64,000 bases of DNA from an uncultured Clostridia bacterium (GTDB taxonomy: Bacteria > Bacillota > Clostridia > CAKSNL01 > HGM11501): the NCBI GenBank assembly GCA_934476235.1, contig CAKSNL010000003.1, forward strand, positions 1-64,000, given 5' to 3'. This document shows, piece by piece, positions 16,655 through 25,341 of the stretch. The notes under the pieces are model-generated. The model was given only the letters and a program-made list of their open reading frames with translations, did not search any database and was not told the DNA's origin. A program made the translations under genes and the position numbers. The stretch's first letter is position 1; the number at the start of each line of letters is the position of its first letter.

Positions 16655-17131
16655 TCACACCGCTTGAAGATTCGTGACGATTAACTTGCACCCGTCCGCA
16701 ATTACGGAGCGCAGGTCCGCGATATCGTCCTCCGAAAGGGCGGGCATTTCGCCCTCTTTTTCTTCGGTGCCGGTTAAGAAAAAGAGCGTGTCGTATATCT
16801 CGGAGAGCGACTCATTGTCATCGTCCCCCAAGAACGAAACGCCGAGCGTGAACGCAAGGTCCGACGAGACGTTCCAGAAATTTAATAAAAGAGCGGGGTC
16901 AAATTCATCCGTCAGCCCGCCGGCAAAGCTCATCAAAAGAGCAAGGTCGAATGTTAAAGTCTCTTTTAAGCGGATGCCTTTCGCCGCGGCGTACGCGTCA
17001 AACACGCCCTCGTCGCGGAAGCAGGCAACATGGTCGCCGTCCTTAAAAAAACCGGAATTGATATCCGTCTGCCATATGGTAAAATAGTCCTTTTCCTCGG
17101 TCTCGAAGATAACTTTAAGATATTCTTTCAT
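16655..17131 (-). CDS. Hypothetical protein, 158 aa
   Basis: Not recognised. Acidic, soluble and mostly helical in its C-terminal two thirds, with no signal peptide. The N-terminal MKEYLKVIFETEEKDYFTIW segment looks like a beta-hairpin. Three nt upstream of rlmH, so it is probably the first gene of this minus-strand operon. Confidence 0.75.
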   Translation of the reverse strand: MKEYLKVIFETEEKDYFTIWQTDINSGFFKDGDHVACFRDEGVFDAYAAAKGIRLKETLTFDLALLMSFAGGLTDEFDPALLLNFWNVSSDLAFTLGVSFLGDDDNESLSEIYDTLFFLTGTEEKEGEMPALSEDDIADLRSVIADGCKLIVTNLQAV

Positions 17132-17215
17132 AATTTTTCTCTCCTTTACATTAACAGTATACCACGGTTTTTGAAACTTCGCAAGGCAAATCGGGGAGAA
17201 ATTTAGGCAAAAACC

Positions 17216-17243
17216 TTGAAATTATTTTATTTTCTGATATAAT
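17216..17243 (+). promoter_or_regulatory. Promoter of the phosphofructokinase operon
   Basis: TTGAAA (17216-17221), 16-nt spacer, TATAAT (17238-17243), 23 nt before the chosen ATG. Confidence 0.8.
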
Positions 17244-17265
17244 GAGATAAGAAAGGATGAAGAAA

Positions 17266-18489
17266 ATGAAGGGAAATCTCATTATCGGGCAGTCCGGAGG
17301 TCCGACCGCGGTCATCAACGCGTCGGTCGCGGGCATTATTTCGGGTGCCTTGAAACAGGGCTTTGACGGGGAGATACTCGGGATGGTTAACGGAATCGAG
17401 GGTCTCTTAAAAGAAAATTTCATCGACTTGAAGGAGAGGTTTTCCGATCCTTTGAAAAGAGAGGCGCTTATCAACACGCCGTCGGCATACCTTGGCTCGT
17501 GCCGGTTTAAGATGCCGGCTCCGGAGGCGGACTTATCTTTATACGAAAAGGTTTATGAAATCATTAAAAAGCATGATATCAGGTACTTTTTATACATCGG
17601 CGGGAACGATTCTATGGATACGGTGTACCGTTTAAGCGAGTATTTCAAGGGGAAGGACTATGAAATAAGCATTGTCGGCGTGCCCAAGAGCATTGACAAT
17701 GACCTTGCGGGGACGGACCACTGCCCCGGCTACGGCAGCGCGGCAAAATTCATCGCCTCGTCAATCCGCGAAATGGCGATAGATACCTCGGTGTATGATT
17801 TAAAGAGCGTTTTGATTGTCGAAATCATGGGAAGAAACGCAGGCTGGCTCACGGCGTCCTCCGTTCTTGCGAGAACCGAGGGGATTACGGCGCCCGACCT
17901 TATCTATCTTCCGGAGACCGAATTTAACCCGGAGCGCTTTTTATCAGACATAGGCGAAAAGCTAAAGGAGAAAAACACCGTTATCGCCGCAGTATCGGAA
18001 GGGATAAAGGGAGCGGACGGGAAGTATATCTGCGATTCGCTTTCCTCAGGCGCTATAGATAATTTCGGTCACAAATATTTATCGGGCGCGGGCAAGGTGC
18101 TTGAAAACATGGTAAGAGAAAGGCTCGGCGTTAAAGCGCGCGCGGTGGAGCTTAACGTGCTTCAGCGCTGCGCCGGTCACTTAAAGAGCGGGTGCGATGT
18201 TTCGGAAACTCTTAAAAACGGGGAGGACGCATTTTCAGCGGCGCTTTCCGGAGTTACGGGAATGATGATGGGCTATGTGAGAGTGTCGGACACACCGTAC
18301 AGCGTTAAAAGCGTGCCTGAAGATATTAAGAACGCGGCTAACGCCGAAAAGGTGATTCCCAAGGAGTGGATAACTCCCGAAGGGAACGATGTTACAGACG
18401 AATTTATAAAGTACGCCGCACCGCTTATCGAGGGCGAGTATCACCCCGAGTTTTCGGGCGGGCTTCCGGTGTATATCACAAGAGGATGA
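17266..18489 (+). CDS. 6-phosphofructokinase, probably PPi-dependent
   Basis: 407 aa, longer than the 320-aa ATP-PFK type. The phosphoryl-donor loop reads GGNDSMDT where ATP enzymes have GGDGS, and the next motif is PKSIDNDL with Lys where ATP enzymes have Gly-Thr. Both point to pyrophosphate as donor. The MGRNAGWLTASSVLA segment binds fructose-6-phosphate. The start at 17266 has GAAAGGA 8 nt upstream; the in-frame ATG at 17257 would sit on that site. Confidence 0.9.
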   Translation: MKGNLIIGQSGGPTAVINASVAGIISGALKQGFDGEILGMVNGIEGLLKENFIDLKERFSDPLKREALINTPSAYLGSCRFKMPAPEADLSLYEKVYEIIKKHDIRYFLYIGGNDSMDTVYRLSEYFKGKDYEISIVGVPKSIDNDLAGTDHCPGYGSAAKFIASSIREMAIDTSVYDLKSVLIVEIMGRNAGWLTASSVLARTEGITAPDLIYLPETEFNPERFLSDIGEKLKEKNTVIAAVSEGIKGADGKYICDSLSSGAIDNFGHKYLSGAGKVLENMVRERLGVKARAVELNVLQRCAGHLKSGCDVSETLKNGEDAFSAALSGVTGMMMGYVRVSDTPYSVKSVPEDIKNAANAEKVIPKEWITPEGNDVTDEFIKYAAPLIEGEYHPEFSGGLPVYITRG

Positions 18490-18495
18490 TAAGAA

Positions 18496-18915
18496 TTGAA
18501 AAAAGACGTTTTGGTTACGGTTGTGGGCTCGTCGGACGATGACTCGGACGGGCTTTTGGAGGTTGTCACCCCCGGAAGGTTTTTCGAAAAGAACGGAAAG
18601 CAGTATATCATATATGAAGAAAGCGAGCTTACCGGGTTTGCGAGCGGCACGAAGACGACGCTTAAGATAGACCACGGTACTCTCACCATGTCAAGGAATG
18701 ACAAGAGCGGTACCAATATGGTGTTCGAGAGCGGAAAGACACATCTCGGGCACTATGAAACACCGTACGGGAGCTTTACCGTCAGCACGACGACGGACAG
18801 TTTAAATATCGACATGGGCGAAAAAGAAGGCTCCATAAGGGTCAACTATTTCATTGATATAAATAACGTTCCGCAGTCGGAAAATGAGCTTTCCGTTTAC
18901 GTGCGCGAGGTATGA
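18496..18915 (+). CDS. DUF1934 family protein (YwiB-like)
   Basis: 139 aa beta-barrel (calycin-like) protein. The segments GKQYIIYEESELTGF, TTLKIDHGTLTMSR and ETPYGSFTVST are typical. Function unknown. The start is TTG at 18496 with GAGG upstream. Its stop overlaps the next gene's ATG. Confidence 0.9.
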   Translation: MKKDVLVTVVGSSDDDSDGLLEVVTPGRFFEKNGKQYIIYEESELTGFASGTKTTLKIDHGTLTMSRNDKSGTNMVFESGKTHLGHYETPYGSFTVSTTTDSLNIDMGEKEGSIRVNYFIDINNVPQSENELSVYVREV

Positions 18916-19475
18916 GGGGCTCATTATACCTTCTCGCCGAAAGGGCGGGGTATCTGCCCTTGATATTTAAAGAGTCCGACGGGGGATTTTACACCGCTTC
19001 GGATATCTCCGTGGCGGACGGGGATTTTCTTAAGGCGAAAAAAAGCGGGCGCTTTACGGAGCTTTACCCCTATGACGGATGGTATTTTTCCGAGGCGGAG
19101 CGCCTCATAAATTTTCCTTATTATGACGCGCTTTTTAATGAGGATAACGAAAGCCTTTTAAAGCTCTTTACGGGTTTTATGTTTTCCAAAGGTCAGGCGG
19201 GGGACGAGGTTTTATTAAACGAAGGGGCGAAAAAAATGCTCCGGAGCGCCGCGCTTTTGGAGGCGGACATGATAAGGGCGAAAATGCGGGGCGACCCTAA
19301 GGTTATCTTAAGGCGCTCGGACAAGATTTTGGAGCGCTACTACGATTATTACTATTCGGGCTCAATCGGAAAAAAGAGCGCGGGATATATAAGCCGTGCG
19401 GCGGCGGGAGCGTTTTTGTCCGCTCTTTCATCGCTCGGGTTTGACTTTGACAATATTGATTTTAATATAAAATAA
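18912..19475 (+). CDS. Hypothetical protein, 187 aa
   Basis: Not recognised. Overlaps DUF1934 by 4 nt (ATGA), so the two are translationally coupled. Helical, rich in aromatic residues in the first 90 positions (YDGWYFSEAERLINFPYYDALF, in parts) and in arginine/lysine in the middle. No signal peptide. Confidence 0.75.
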   Translation: MRGSLYLLAERAGYLPLIFKESDGGFYTASDISVADGDFLKAKKSGRFTELYPYDGWYFSEAERLINFPYYDALFNEDNESLLKLFTGFMFSKGQAGDEVLLNEGAKKMLRSAALLEADMIRAKMRGDPKVILRRSDKILERYYDYYYSGSIGKKSAGYISRAAAGAFLSALSSLGFDFDNIDFNIK

Positions 19476-19497
19476 CGGCAAAAAGGAGAAATGACGC

Positions 19498-21228
19498 ATG
19501 AAAAAATTAATGCTTGGAAACGGGGCGGTTGCCCAAGGCGCATACGAAGCGGGAGTGAAGGTCGCAAGCGCATATCCCGGAACCCCGTCAACGGAGATTA
19601 TGGAGTGTATGGCAAAAACTGCCTGTCCGCATGTTGAGTGGGCGCCCAATGAAAAGGTCGCTCTGGAAACGGCTATCGGCTCGTCAATGGGCGGCGGAAG
19701 GGCAATCTGCGCCATGAAGCACGTCGGCTTAAACGTCGCGGCGGACCCGCTTTTCACAGCGGCGTACACCGGAGTGAACGCGGGGCTTGTGATATGCGTG
19801 GCGGACGATCCCGGCATGCACAGCTCGCAGAACGAGCAGGATTCAAGAAACTACGCCAAGGCGGCGAAGGTCATTATGTTAGAGCCCTCGGACTCGGAGG
19901 AGTGCTACTTATTTACCAAAGCTGCGTTTGACATAAGCGAGAGGTTTGACCTTCCCGTTATCTTAAGGCTTTCGACAAGAGTGTCCCACTCCCAGAGCCT
20001 GGTCGAAACGGGCGAGAGGGTCGAGGTCACAAAGGAATACGTTAAGAACCCGGTCAAGAACGTTATGATGCCGGCAATGGCAAAGCGCCGCCACCCGGTG
20101 CTTGAGGAAACGCTTAAAAGCTTTTCGGAGTTCGCGTCGGCGTCTTTCCTTAACAAGGTGGAATATAACGACAAAAAGATCGGCGTTATCACAAGCGGAA
20201 TTTCCTATGAGTACGCAAAGGAGGCGCTGGGCGACAAGGTGTCTTACTTAAAGCTCGGCACGGTTTACCCGGTTCCCGACAGGCTCATAAAGGAATTTTC
20301 CGAAAACGTGGATAAGCTTTACGTGATTGAGGAGCTTGACCCGTTTTTGGAGGAGCACATAAAGGCGATGGGAATCGACGTTATCGGCAAGGAGGCGTTC
20401 ACCCTTATCGGCGAATACAGTGCCGCGATGATTAAAAAAGCCGTTCTCGGAATTTCTGAGGATGAGGTAATTTCTCCCGGCGAGCCTGTTCCGATGCGCC
20501 CGCCCGTTCTTTGCGCGGGCTGCCCGCACAGAGGAACGTTCTATGCTCTAAAGTCGCTCGGCTTAAGGGTGACGGGCGATATCGGCTGCTACACGTTGGG
20601 AACGCTTGAGCCGCTCGCCTCGATTGACGCATGCGTCTGCATGGGCGCGTCTATAGGTCTTGCCCACGGCATGGATAAGGCGGACCCCGAGAGCCATAAA
20701 AAGACCGTTGCGGTGCTGGGCGACTCCACGTTCATTCACTCCGGAATCACGGGTCTTATCAACATAGTTTACAATAAGGGTAACTCCACGGTCATCATTT
20801 TAGATAACTCCATTACCGGAATGACCGGGCACCAGGACAATCCCTTAACCGGGAAGACGATAAGGGGCGAGGCGACAAGGCAGGTTGACCTTATAAAGCT
20901 CTGCGAGGCGATAGGCGTTCCGAACATCAGGGTGGTTGACCCGTTCGACCTTGAAGCGATGAAAAAGACCGTTTCCGAGGAGGTCGCAAGGGACGAGCCC
21001 TCCGTCATCATCGCTCAGCGCCCGTGCGCGCTTTTAAAGAGCGTTCATTACACGGGCAAGATGAGAGTGACGGACGAATGCGTCAAGTGCAAAATGTGCT
21101 TAAAGATAGGCTGCCCGGCGATAAGCTTTGACGGCGGAAAGATAAATATCGACCGCACGCAGTGCAACGGCTGCGGATACTGTTCGCAGATCTGCAAAAA
21201 GCACGCTCTTAAAAAGGAGGAAGAATGA
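19498..21228 (+). CDS. iorA: Indolepyruvate:ferredoxin oxidoreductase, alpha subunit
   Basis: 576 aa. IorAB oxidatively decarboxylates aryl-2-oxo acids from aromatic amino acids to aryl-CoA, reducing ferredoxin. Domain order: pyrimidine-binding part (1-180), transketolase C-like part (180-330), TPP-binding part (about 340-520, GDSTFIHSGITGLINIVYNKGNST), then a ferredoxin domain with CVKCKMCLKIGC and CNGCGYCSQIC for two Fe-S clusters. AAAAGGAG precedes the ATG; it overlaps iorB. Confidence 0.97.
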   Translation: MKKLMLGNGAVAQGAYEAGVKVASAYPGTPSTEIMECMAKTACPHVEWAPNEKVALETAIGSSMGGGRAICAMKHVGLNVAADPLFTAAYTGVNAGLVICVADDPGMHSSQNEQDSRNYAKAAKVIMLEPSDSEECYLFTKAAFDISERFDLPVILRLSTRVSHSQSLVETGERVEVTKEYVKNPVKNVMMPAMAKRRHPVLEETLKSFSEFASASFLNKVEYNDKKIGVITSGISYEYAKEALGDKVSYLKLGTVYPVPDRLIKEFSENVDKLYVIEELDPFLEEHIKAMGIDVIGKEAFTLIGEYSAAMIKKAVLGISEDEVISPGEPVPMRPPVLCAGCPHRGTFYALKSLGLRVTGDIGCYTLGTLEPLASIDACVCMGASIGLAHGMDKADPESHKKTVAVLGDSTFIHSGITGLINIVYNKGNSTVIILDNSITGMTGHQDNPLTGKTIRGEATRQVDLIKLCEAIGVPNIRVVDPFDLEAMKKTVSEEVARDEPSVIIAQRPCALLKSVHYTGKMRVTDECVKCKMCLKIGCPAISFDGGKINIDRTQCNGCGYCSQICKKHALKKEEE

Positions 21229-21803
21229 TGAATACATCTATAATGATAGTCGGCGTCGGCGGTCAGGGAACACTTTTGGCAAGCAGAATACTCGGCAACG
21301 TCGCGATAAGCTCGGGGTTTGACGTTAAGGTGAGCGAGGTGCACGGAATGAGCCAGAGAGGCGGCTCGGTCGTGACCTATGTGCGCTACGGCGATGAAAA
21401 GGTTTATTCCCCCGTCATCGGCGAGGGGGAAGCGGACATCATCATGGCTTTTGAGGAGCTTGAAGCGTATAGAAGCCTTCCGTACCTTAAAAAGGGCGGC
21501 GTTCTTTTAGTGAATTCTCAGTGTATCGACCCGATGCCCGTTATAATGGGAAAGGAAAAATATCCCGATGGCATCATTGAAAAGATAAAGGAAAAGGGCG
21601 TCCGCCTCACCGCGGTTGACGCGCTTTCCTTAGCCGAGAAGGCGGGAAGCTCCAAGGCGGTAAACGTCGTTTTAATCGGGCTTCTGGCAAAGAACACTGA
21701 TATTAAAAAAGAGGTATGGGAAGAGGTTATTAAAAAGACCGTTCCCGAGAAATTTTTGGACATTAACTTAAAGGCATTTGAAGCGGGATATGAACATGAC
21801 TGA
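21228..21803 (+). CDS. iorB: Indolepyruvate:ferredoxin oxidoreductase, beta subunit
   Basis: 191 aa gamma-type 2-oxoacid oxidoreductase subunit. The opening MIVGVGGQGTLLASRILG and the SEVHGMSQRGGSVVTYVR motif are hallmarks. AGGAGG at 21215-21220 favours the ATG at 21228 over the one at 21225. Partner of iorA in the same operon. Confidence 0.96.
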   Translation: MNTSIMIVGVGGQGTLLASRILGNVAISSGFDVKVSEVHGMSQRGGSVVTYVRYGDEKVYSPVIGEGEADIIMAFEELEAYRSLPYLKKGGVLLVNSQCIDPMPVIMGKEKYPDGIIEKIKEKGVRLTAVDALSLAEKAGSSKAVNVVLIGLLAKNTDIKKEVWEEVIKKTVPEKFLDINLKAFEAGYEHD

Positions 21804-23040
21804 TTTTAGTGAGAAAACAAAAAAGATAATTGCGGACGCCGAGGCGGCTGCAAAAGAGGAATTTTTAAGGATTGACGAGGTTGCGCTTTTTAACCAGGCA
21901 AAGGTGCTTTCCGCGTTCTGCGAAAACAGGATAAGCGCAGCGCACCTTGTCGGAACGACCGGGTACGGGTATGACGATTTGGGGCGCGACGCGCTCGATA
22001 AGGTCTACGCCGCGGCGTTTGAGGCAGAGGATGCCATAGTGAGGATGAATCTGACCTCCGGCACTCAGGCAATAACGACGGCGCTTTTCGCGGTTCTCCG
22101 CCCGGGCGACAAAATGCTTGCGGTGACGGGCAAGCCCTATGACACGTTTGACGGCGTTATCGGGCTTGACGGGTCGCACAACGGGTCGCTAATGGACTTC
22201 GGGGTGACCTATGACGAGATCGCGTTAAAGGAGGACGGACGGGCGAATATTGAGGCGATAGAGAGCTATCTTTCGCGCGAAAAGGTGAAGCTTATCCATA
22301 TTCAGCGCTCGCGCGGGTACGAGTGGTGCCACAATATCACGCTGTCCGAAATTGAAAAGATTATAAAGGCGGCAAAGAGAATAAGCCCCGAGACAATCTG
22401 CTTTGTCGATAACTGCTACGGCGAATTTGTGTCGGAGCACGAGCCGACCTATTACGGGGCGGACCTTATGGCGGGCTCGCTCATCAAAAATCCCGGAGGC
22501 GGACTTGCGAAAATGGGCGGTTACGTTGCAGGAAGGCACGACCTTGTGGAGCTTTCCGGCTACAGGATGACCACGCCGGCGACAGGGCGCGAGGCGGGCG
22601 CGAGCCTTAATGAAAATAAGGACATGTACCAGGGCTTTTTCCTGGCGCCTCACGTTGTGGCGCAGGCAAAAAAAGCCGCGGCGCTCACAGGGTTTGTTAT
22701 GGCGAAGCTCGGGTATGAAACAAGCCCGAATCCCGGAGAGGAGAGGACGGATATCGTCCAGGCGATAAAGTTTAACGACCCCGATAAGATGATTGCGTTC
22801 TGCCGCGGCGTGCAGAAGGGCGCGCCGATTGACGCGTTCGCGGTTCCGGAGCCGTGCGACATGCCGGGCTATGCCGATAAGGTCATAATGGCGGCGGGCT
22901 CGTTCATTCAGGGCGCGTCCATCGAGTTCTCGGCGGACGGTCCTTTAAGAGCGCCGTATATAGCGTACATGCAGGGCGCGCTCACCTACGAGGCGGCAAA
23001 GATCGGAATCATGCACGCGGTCGAAATAATGGAAAAGTGA
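21796..23040 (+). CDS. PLP-dependent methionine gamma-lyase-like protein (aluminium-resistance family)
   Basis: 414 aa fold-type I enzyme of the YnbB-like family. The PLP lysine is in AGSLIKNPGGGLAKMGGYVAG; FVDNCYGEF holds the Asp that contacts the pyridine nitrogen; NLTSGTQAITTALFAVL binds phosphate. Members are annotated as aluminium resistance or Cys/Met lyase. The start at 21796 has GCGGGA 7 nt upstream and overlaps iorB by 8 nt, so it is part of the ior operon. Confidence 0.9.
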   Translation: MTDFSEKTKKIIADAEAAAKEEFLRIDEVALFNQAKVLSAFCENRISAAHLVGTTGYGYDDLGRDALDKVYAAAFEAEDAIVRMNLTSGTQAITTALFAVLRPGDKMLAVTGKPYDTFDGVIGLDGSHNGSLMDFGVTYDEIALKEDGRANIEAIESYLSREKVKLIHIQRSRGYEWCHNITLSEIEKIIKAAKRISPETICFVDNCYGEFVSEHEPTYYGADLMAGSLIKNPGGGLAKMGGYVAGRHDLVELSGYRMTTPATGREAGASLNENKDMYQGFFLAPHVVAQAKKAAALTGFVMAKLGYETSPNPGEERTDIVQAIKFNDPDKMIAFCRGVQKGAPIDAFAVPEPCDMPGYADKVIMAAGSFIQGASIEFSADGPLRAPYIAYMQGALTYEAAKIGIMHAVEIMEK

Positions 23041-23520
23041 CCTTTCGCTTAAGGAAGCTCTGGCGGCGCCGAGGTAATTTAAAGCCCTCAAGAGCTAAAG
23101 GTAACGAAGCGGCGCCGAGGTAATTTAAAGCCCTCCTTGCTAAAGGAGGGAAGAATTTTCGGTCAGAAAATTCAGGGAGGATATTTCGAGAGGGTCATGA
23201 AAAGTATGCGCGAAGCCCGGCGGTCGATTCATGAATCGACCCTACGGCGTGCCGAAGGCACACCTATTACCTTTTCACTATTCACTGTTCCTTAACCGAG
23301 CGTTCGATAATCGACCCTATGCGCGGAAAACCGTAGGGGTCGCCATCCTTGGCGACCCGCAAAGGTGTGCACTATCGCAATGGGTGCAAACAAATCGGGA
23401 GGATGCCCTCATCCTCCCCTACGGGTGCATTAGCGAAAGTTGGCGGAAAACCGCAGAGGCTCTTGCCCACATCGACCCGCAAGGAGCGCAAACAAAAAAT
23501 CTATCGGAAAAGGAGAGACC
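23041..23520. repeat. Intergenic palindromic repeat block D
   Basis: A GGCGCCGAGGTAATTTAAAG phrase appears twice (about 23065 and 23112). It is followed by the GCCCTCCTTGCTAAAGGAGG module, GGTCGATTCATGAATCGACC at 23222-23241, a GTGCCGAAGGCAC hairpin, a GGGTCGCC...GGCGACCC hairpin (about 23338-23359) and a GGGAGGATG...CATCCTCCC hairpin (about 23398-23419). Confidence 0.8.
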
Positions 23521-23546
23521 GCTCTCCTTTTTTTATGCAAAAAGGC

Positions 23547-23575
23547 TTGAAAAAAGGCGGAATATGTTGTATAAT
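23547..23575 (+). promoter_or_regulatory. Promoter of the D,D-carboxypeptidase gene
   Basis: TTGAAA (23547-23552), 17-nt spacer, TATAAT (23570-23575), 34 nt before the ATG. Confidence 0.85.
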
Positions 23576-23608
23576 CTATTTATAACGACTTGGTAAAGAA
23601 GGGAATTT

Positions 23609-24910
23609 ATGAAAGAGAAAAGACTTTTGGCACTTATTCTGTGCTTTTTTGTAATGCTTTCGGGCATAGCATTAGCGGCTCCCGAGGAGCAGACTCCGGC
23701 AGAGGGCGGGGCTTTGTCCGTTTCCTCGGCGAACTGGATTCTGATAAATGAGGACGACGGGCGCGTTTTAGCCTCAAACGGGGCGGACGAGAAAAAGTAC
23801 CCGGCGAGCACAACGAAGATTATGACCGCGATACTCGCGATAGAAAATCTTGACATGCAGGCTCAGAGCACGGTTTCAAACAACGCCGTTATGAGCATTT
23901 CGTGGGATTCGAGCAAGCTCGGGCTCTACGAGGGCGAAACGTTTTCAAATTACGACCTTGTCGCGGGAATGATGGTCGCGTCCGGCAATGACGCGGCGAA
24001 CGTTTTAGCGGAGGCGGTCTCCGGCAGTGTGGAAGCCTTTATCGAGCTGATGAACAAAAAAGCGTCGGAGCTCGGCTGCACCGGCACGCATTTTTCCAAC
24101 GCGCACGGGCTGACGGACGAGAACCACTACACCACGGTTTCCGACATGGCAAAAATCGCTTACTACGCGATGAAAAATGAGACATTCAGAAGCATAGTTT
24201 CCTTAAAGAGCTTTGAGCTTCCCGCGACGGACAAGTGCTCGGACAGGCGCTATTTTATCAACACCAATAACCTTCTGACGAAGGAAAGAACGGCGGATTA
24301 TTATTACTCCCCGGCGACCGGAATCAAGACGGGCTATACCGACGCGGCGCTTCACTGCCTCGTTGCCTCGGCTGAAAAGGACAATGTGCGCCTTATCTCG
24401 GTGGTTCTCGGCGCGAGCAATATAAACGGGGTGAACATGTCCTATCCCGACACGAAGGCGATTTTGGAGTGGGGATTTGACAATTTTAAAAACACCGCCG
24501 TCATCGGAGCGGGAGAGGTCGAGGACGAGCGCAACATCAAGTACGCCAAGGGCGTTAGGACCGCGATACTTTCCGCGAAGGACAGTTTTTACATACTCTC
24601 CGGCAAGGATGAGGAGCCCGTTATCGAAAAGGAGATCGTTCTGGAGTCTCCGCTGAGGGCACCGCTTAAGGAGGGGGATGAGGTCGGCGTTATCAAAATA
24701 AAGGTGAACGGCGAGGAGAAGGGCGAGGTCGCTCTGACGGTTGACCGCGACTATGAGTATTCGTGGTGGGCGGCGTTTACGGCAAGCGTCGGCAGGATAA
24801 TCGGCATCGTTTTGGCGATAATTGCCGGGGCGATAGTCGTTCTCATAATCATACGCCAGGTTGAGTACGAAAAGCGCAGAAAAGAGCGCCTGAGAAAAAG
24901 AAGAAAATAA
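23609..24910 (+). CDS. dacF: D-alanyl-D-alanine carboxypeptidase (DacF/PBP5 family)
   Basis: 433 aa. It trims the terminal D-Ala from peptidoglycan stem peptides outside the membrane. Signal peptide 1-23. Catalytic motifs: STTK (S67-K70), SGN (125-127) and KTG (240-242). A PBP5-like C-terminal beta domain (about 290-380) follows, and then a C-terminal membrane helix (about 388-410) with a basic tail, so it is anchored at both folding and membrane level. The symbol dacF is by family resemblance. Confidence 0.95.
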   Translation: MKEKRLLALILCFFVMLSGIALAAPEEQTPAEGGALSVSSANWILINEDDGRVLASNGADEKKYPASTTKIMTAILAIENLDMQAQSTVSNNAVMSISWDSSKLGLYEGETFSNYDLVAGMMVASGNDAANVLAEAVSGSVEAFIELMNKKASELGCTGTHFSNAHGLTDENHYTTVSDMAKIAYYAMKNETFRSIVSLKSFELPATDKCSDRRYFINTNNLLTKERTADYYYSPATGIKTGYTDAALHCLVASAEKDNVRLISVVLGASNINGVNMSYPDTKAILEWGFDNFKNTAVIGAGEVEDERNIKYAKGVRTAILSAKDSFYILSGKDEEPVIEKEIVLESPLRAPLKEGDEVGVIKIKVNGEEKGEVALTVDRDYEYSWWAAFTASVGRIIGIVLAIIAGAIVVLIIIRQVEYEKRRKERLRKRRK

Positions 24911-24916
24911 TTTTTG

Positions 24917-24947
24917 CCCCTGCGCTGCGCCGCAGGGGTTGTTTTTT
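24917..24947 (+). terminator. Terminator of the D,D-carboxypeptidase gene
   Basis: CCCCTGCG / CGCAGGGG stem, 6-nt loop, then TTGTTTTTT. Confidence 0.92.
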
Positions 24948-25290
24948 GCCTGTAGGCGCCCCTCCTTTAGCTCTTGGAGCCTTTAAAAGCCCTCAAGAGC
25001 TAAAGGAGGGAAGCGGCGCCGAGGCAATGAATGACAGTCCGGTGGACTCATCAAGAACCGAGGCGTGAGGAGAGCCGCAGCGAGACGGAAGAGCCGAAGG
25101 CGAAGGGAGGATTTTTCGGGAGTATCATGAAAAAACATGCGCACACCACGGCGGTCGATTCATGAATCGACCCTACGGAGCATTAACGTAACGGGTGCGA
25201 AACATAAGGCGGGAAAATCGTAGGGGTTGCCGTCCTTGGCAACCCGATGAGCGGGTGCGTGCGCGTCACACATCTTACGTATACGGACTT
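24948..25290. repeat. Intergenic palindromic repeat block E
   Basis: Carries the CCTCCTTTAGC...GCTAAAGGAGG module (about 24959-25009), GGCGCCGAGGCAATGAATG, a segment rich in GAGCCGCAGCGAGACGGAAG (about 25070-25095), GGTCGATTCATGAATCGACC at 25153-25172 and GGGTTGCC-GTCCTT-GGCAACCC (about 25224-25245). The long middle phrase recurs almost unchanged at about 31095-31165. Confidence 0.8.
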
Positions 25291-25341
25291 ACTTTTAAGT
25301 CCCCGCGCGTGATAGAATTAATCGCGTAAGGGGGTCTTATT

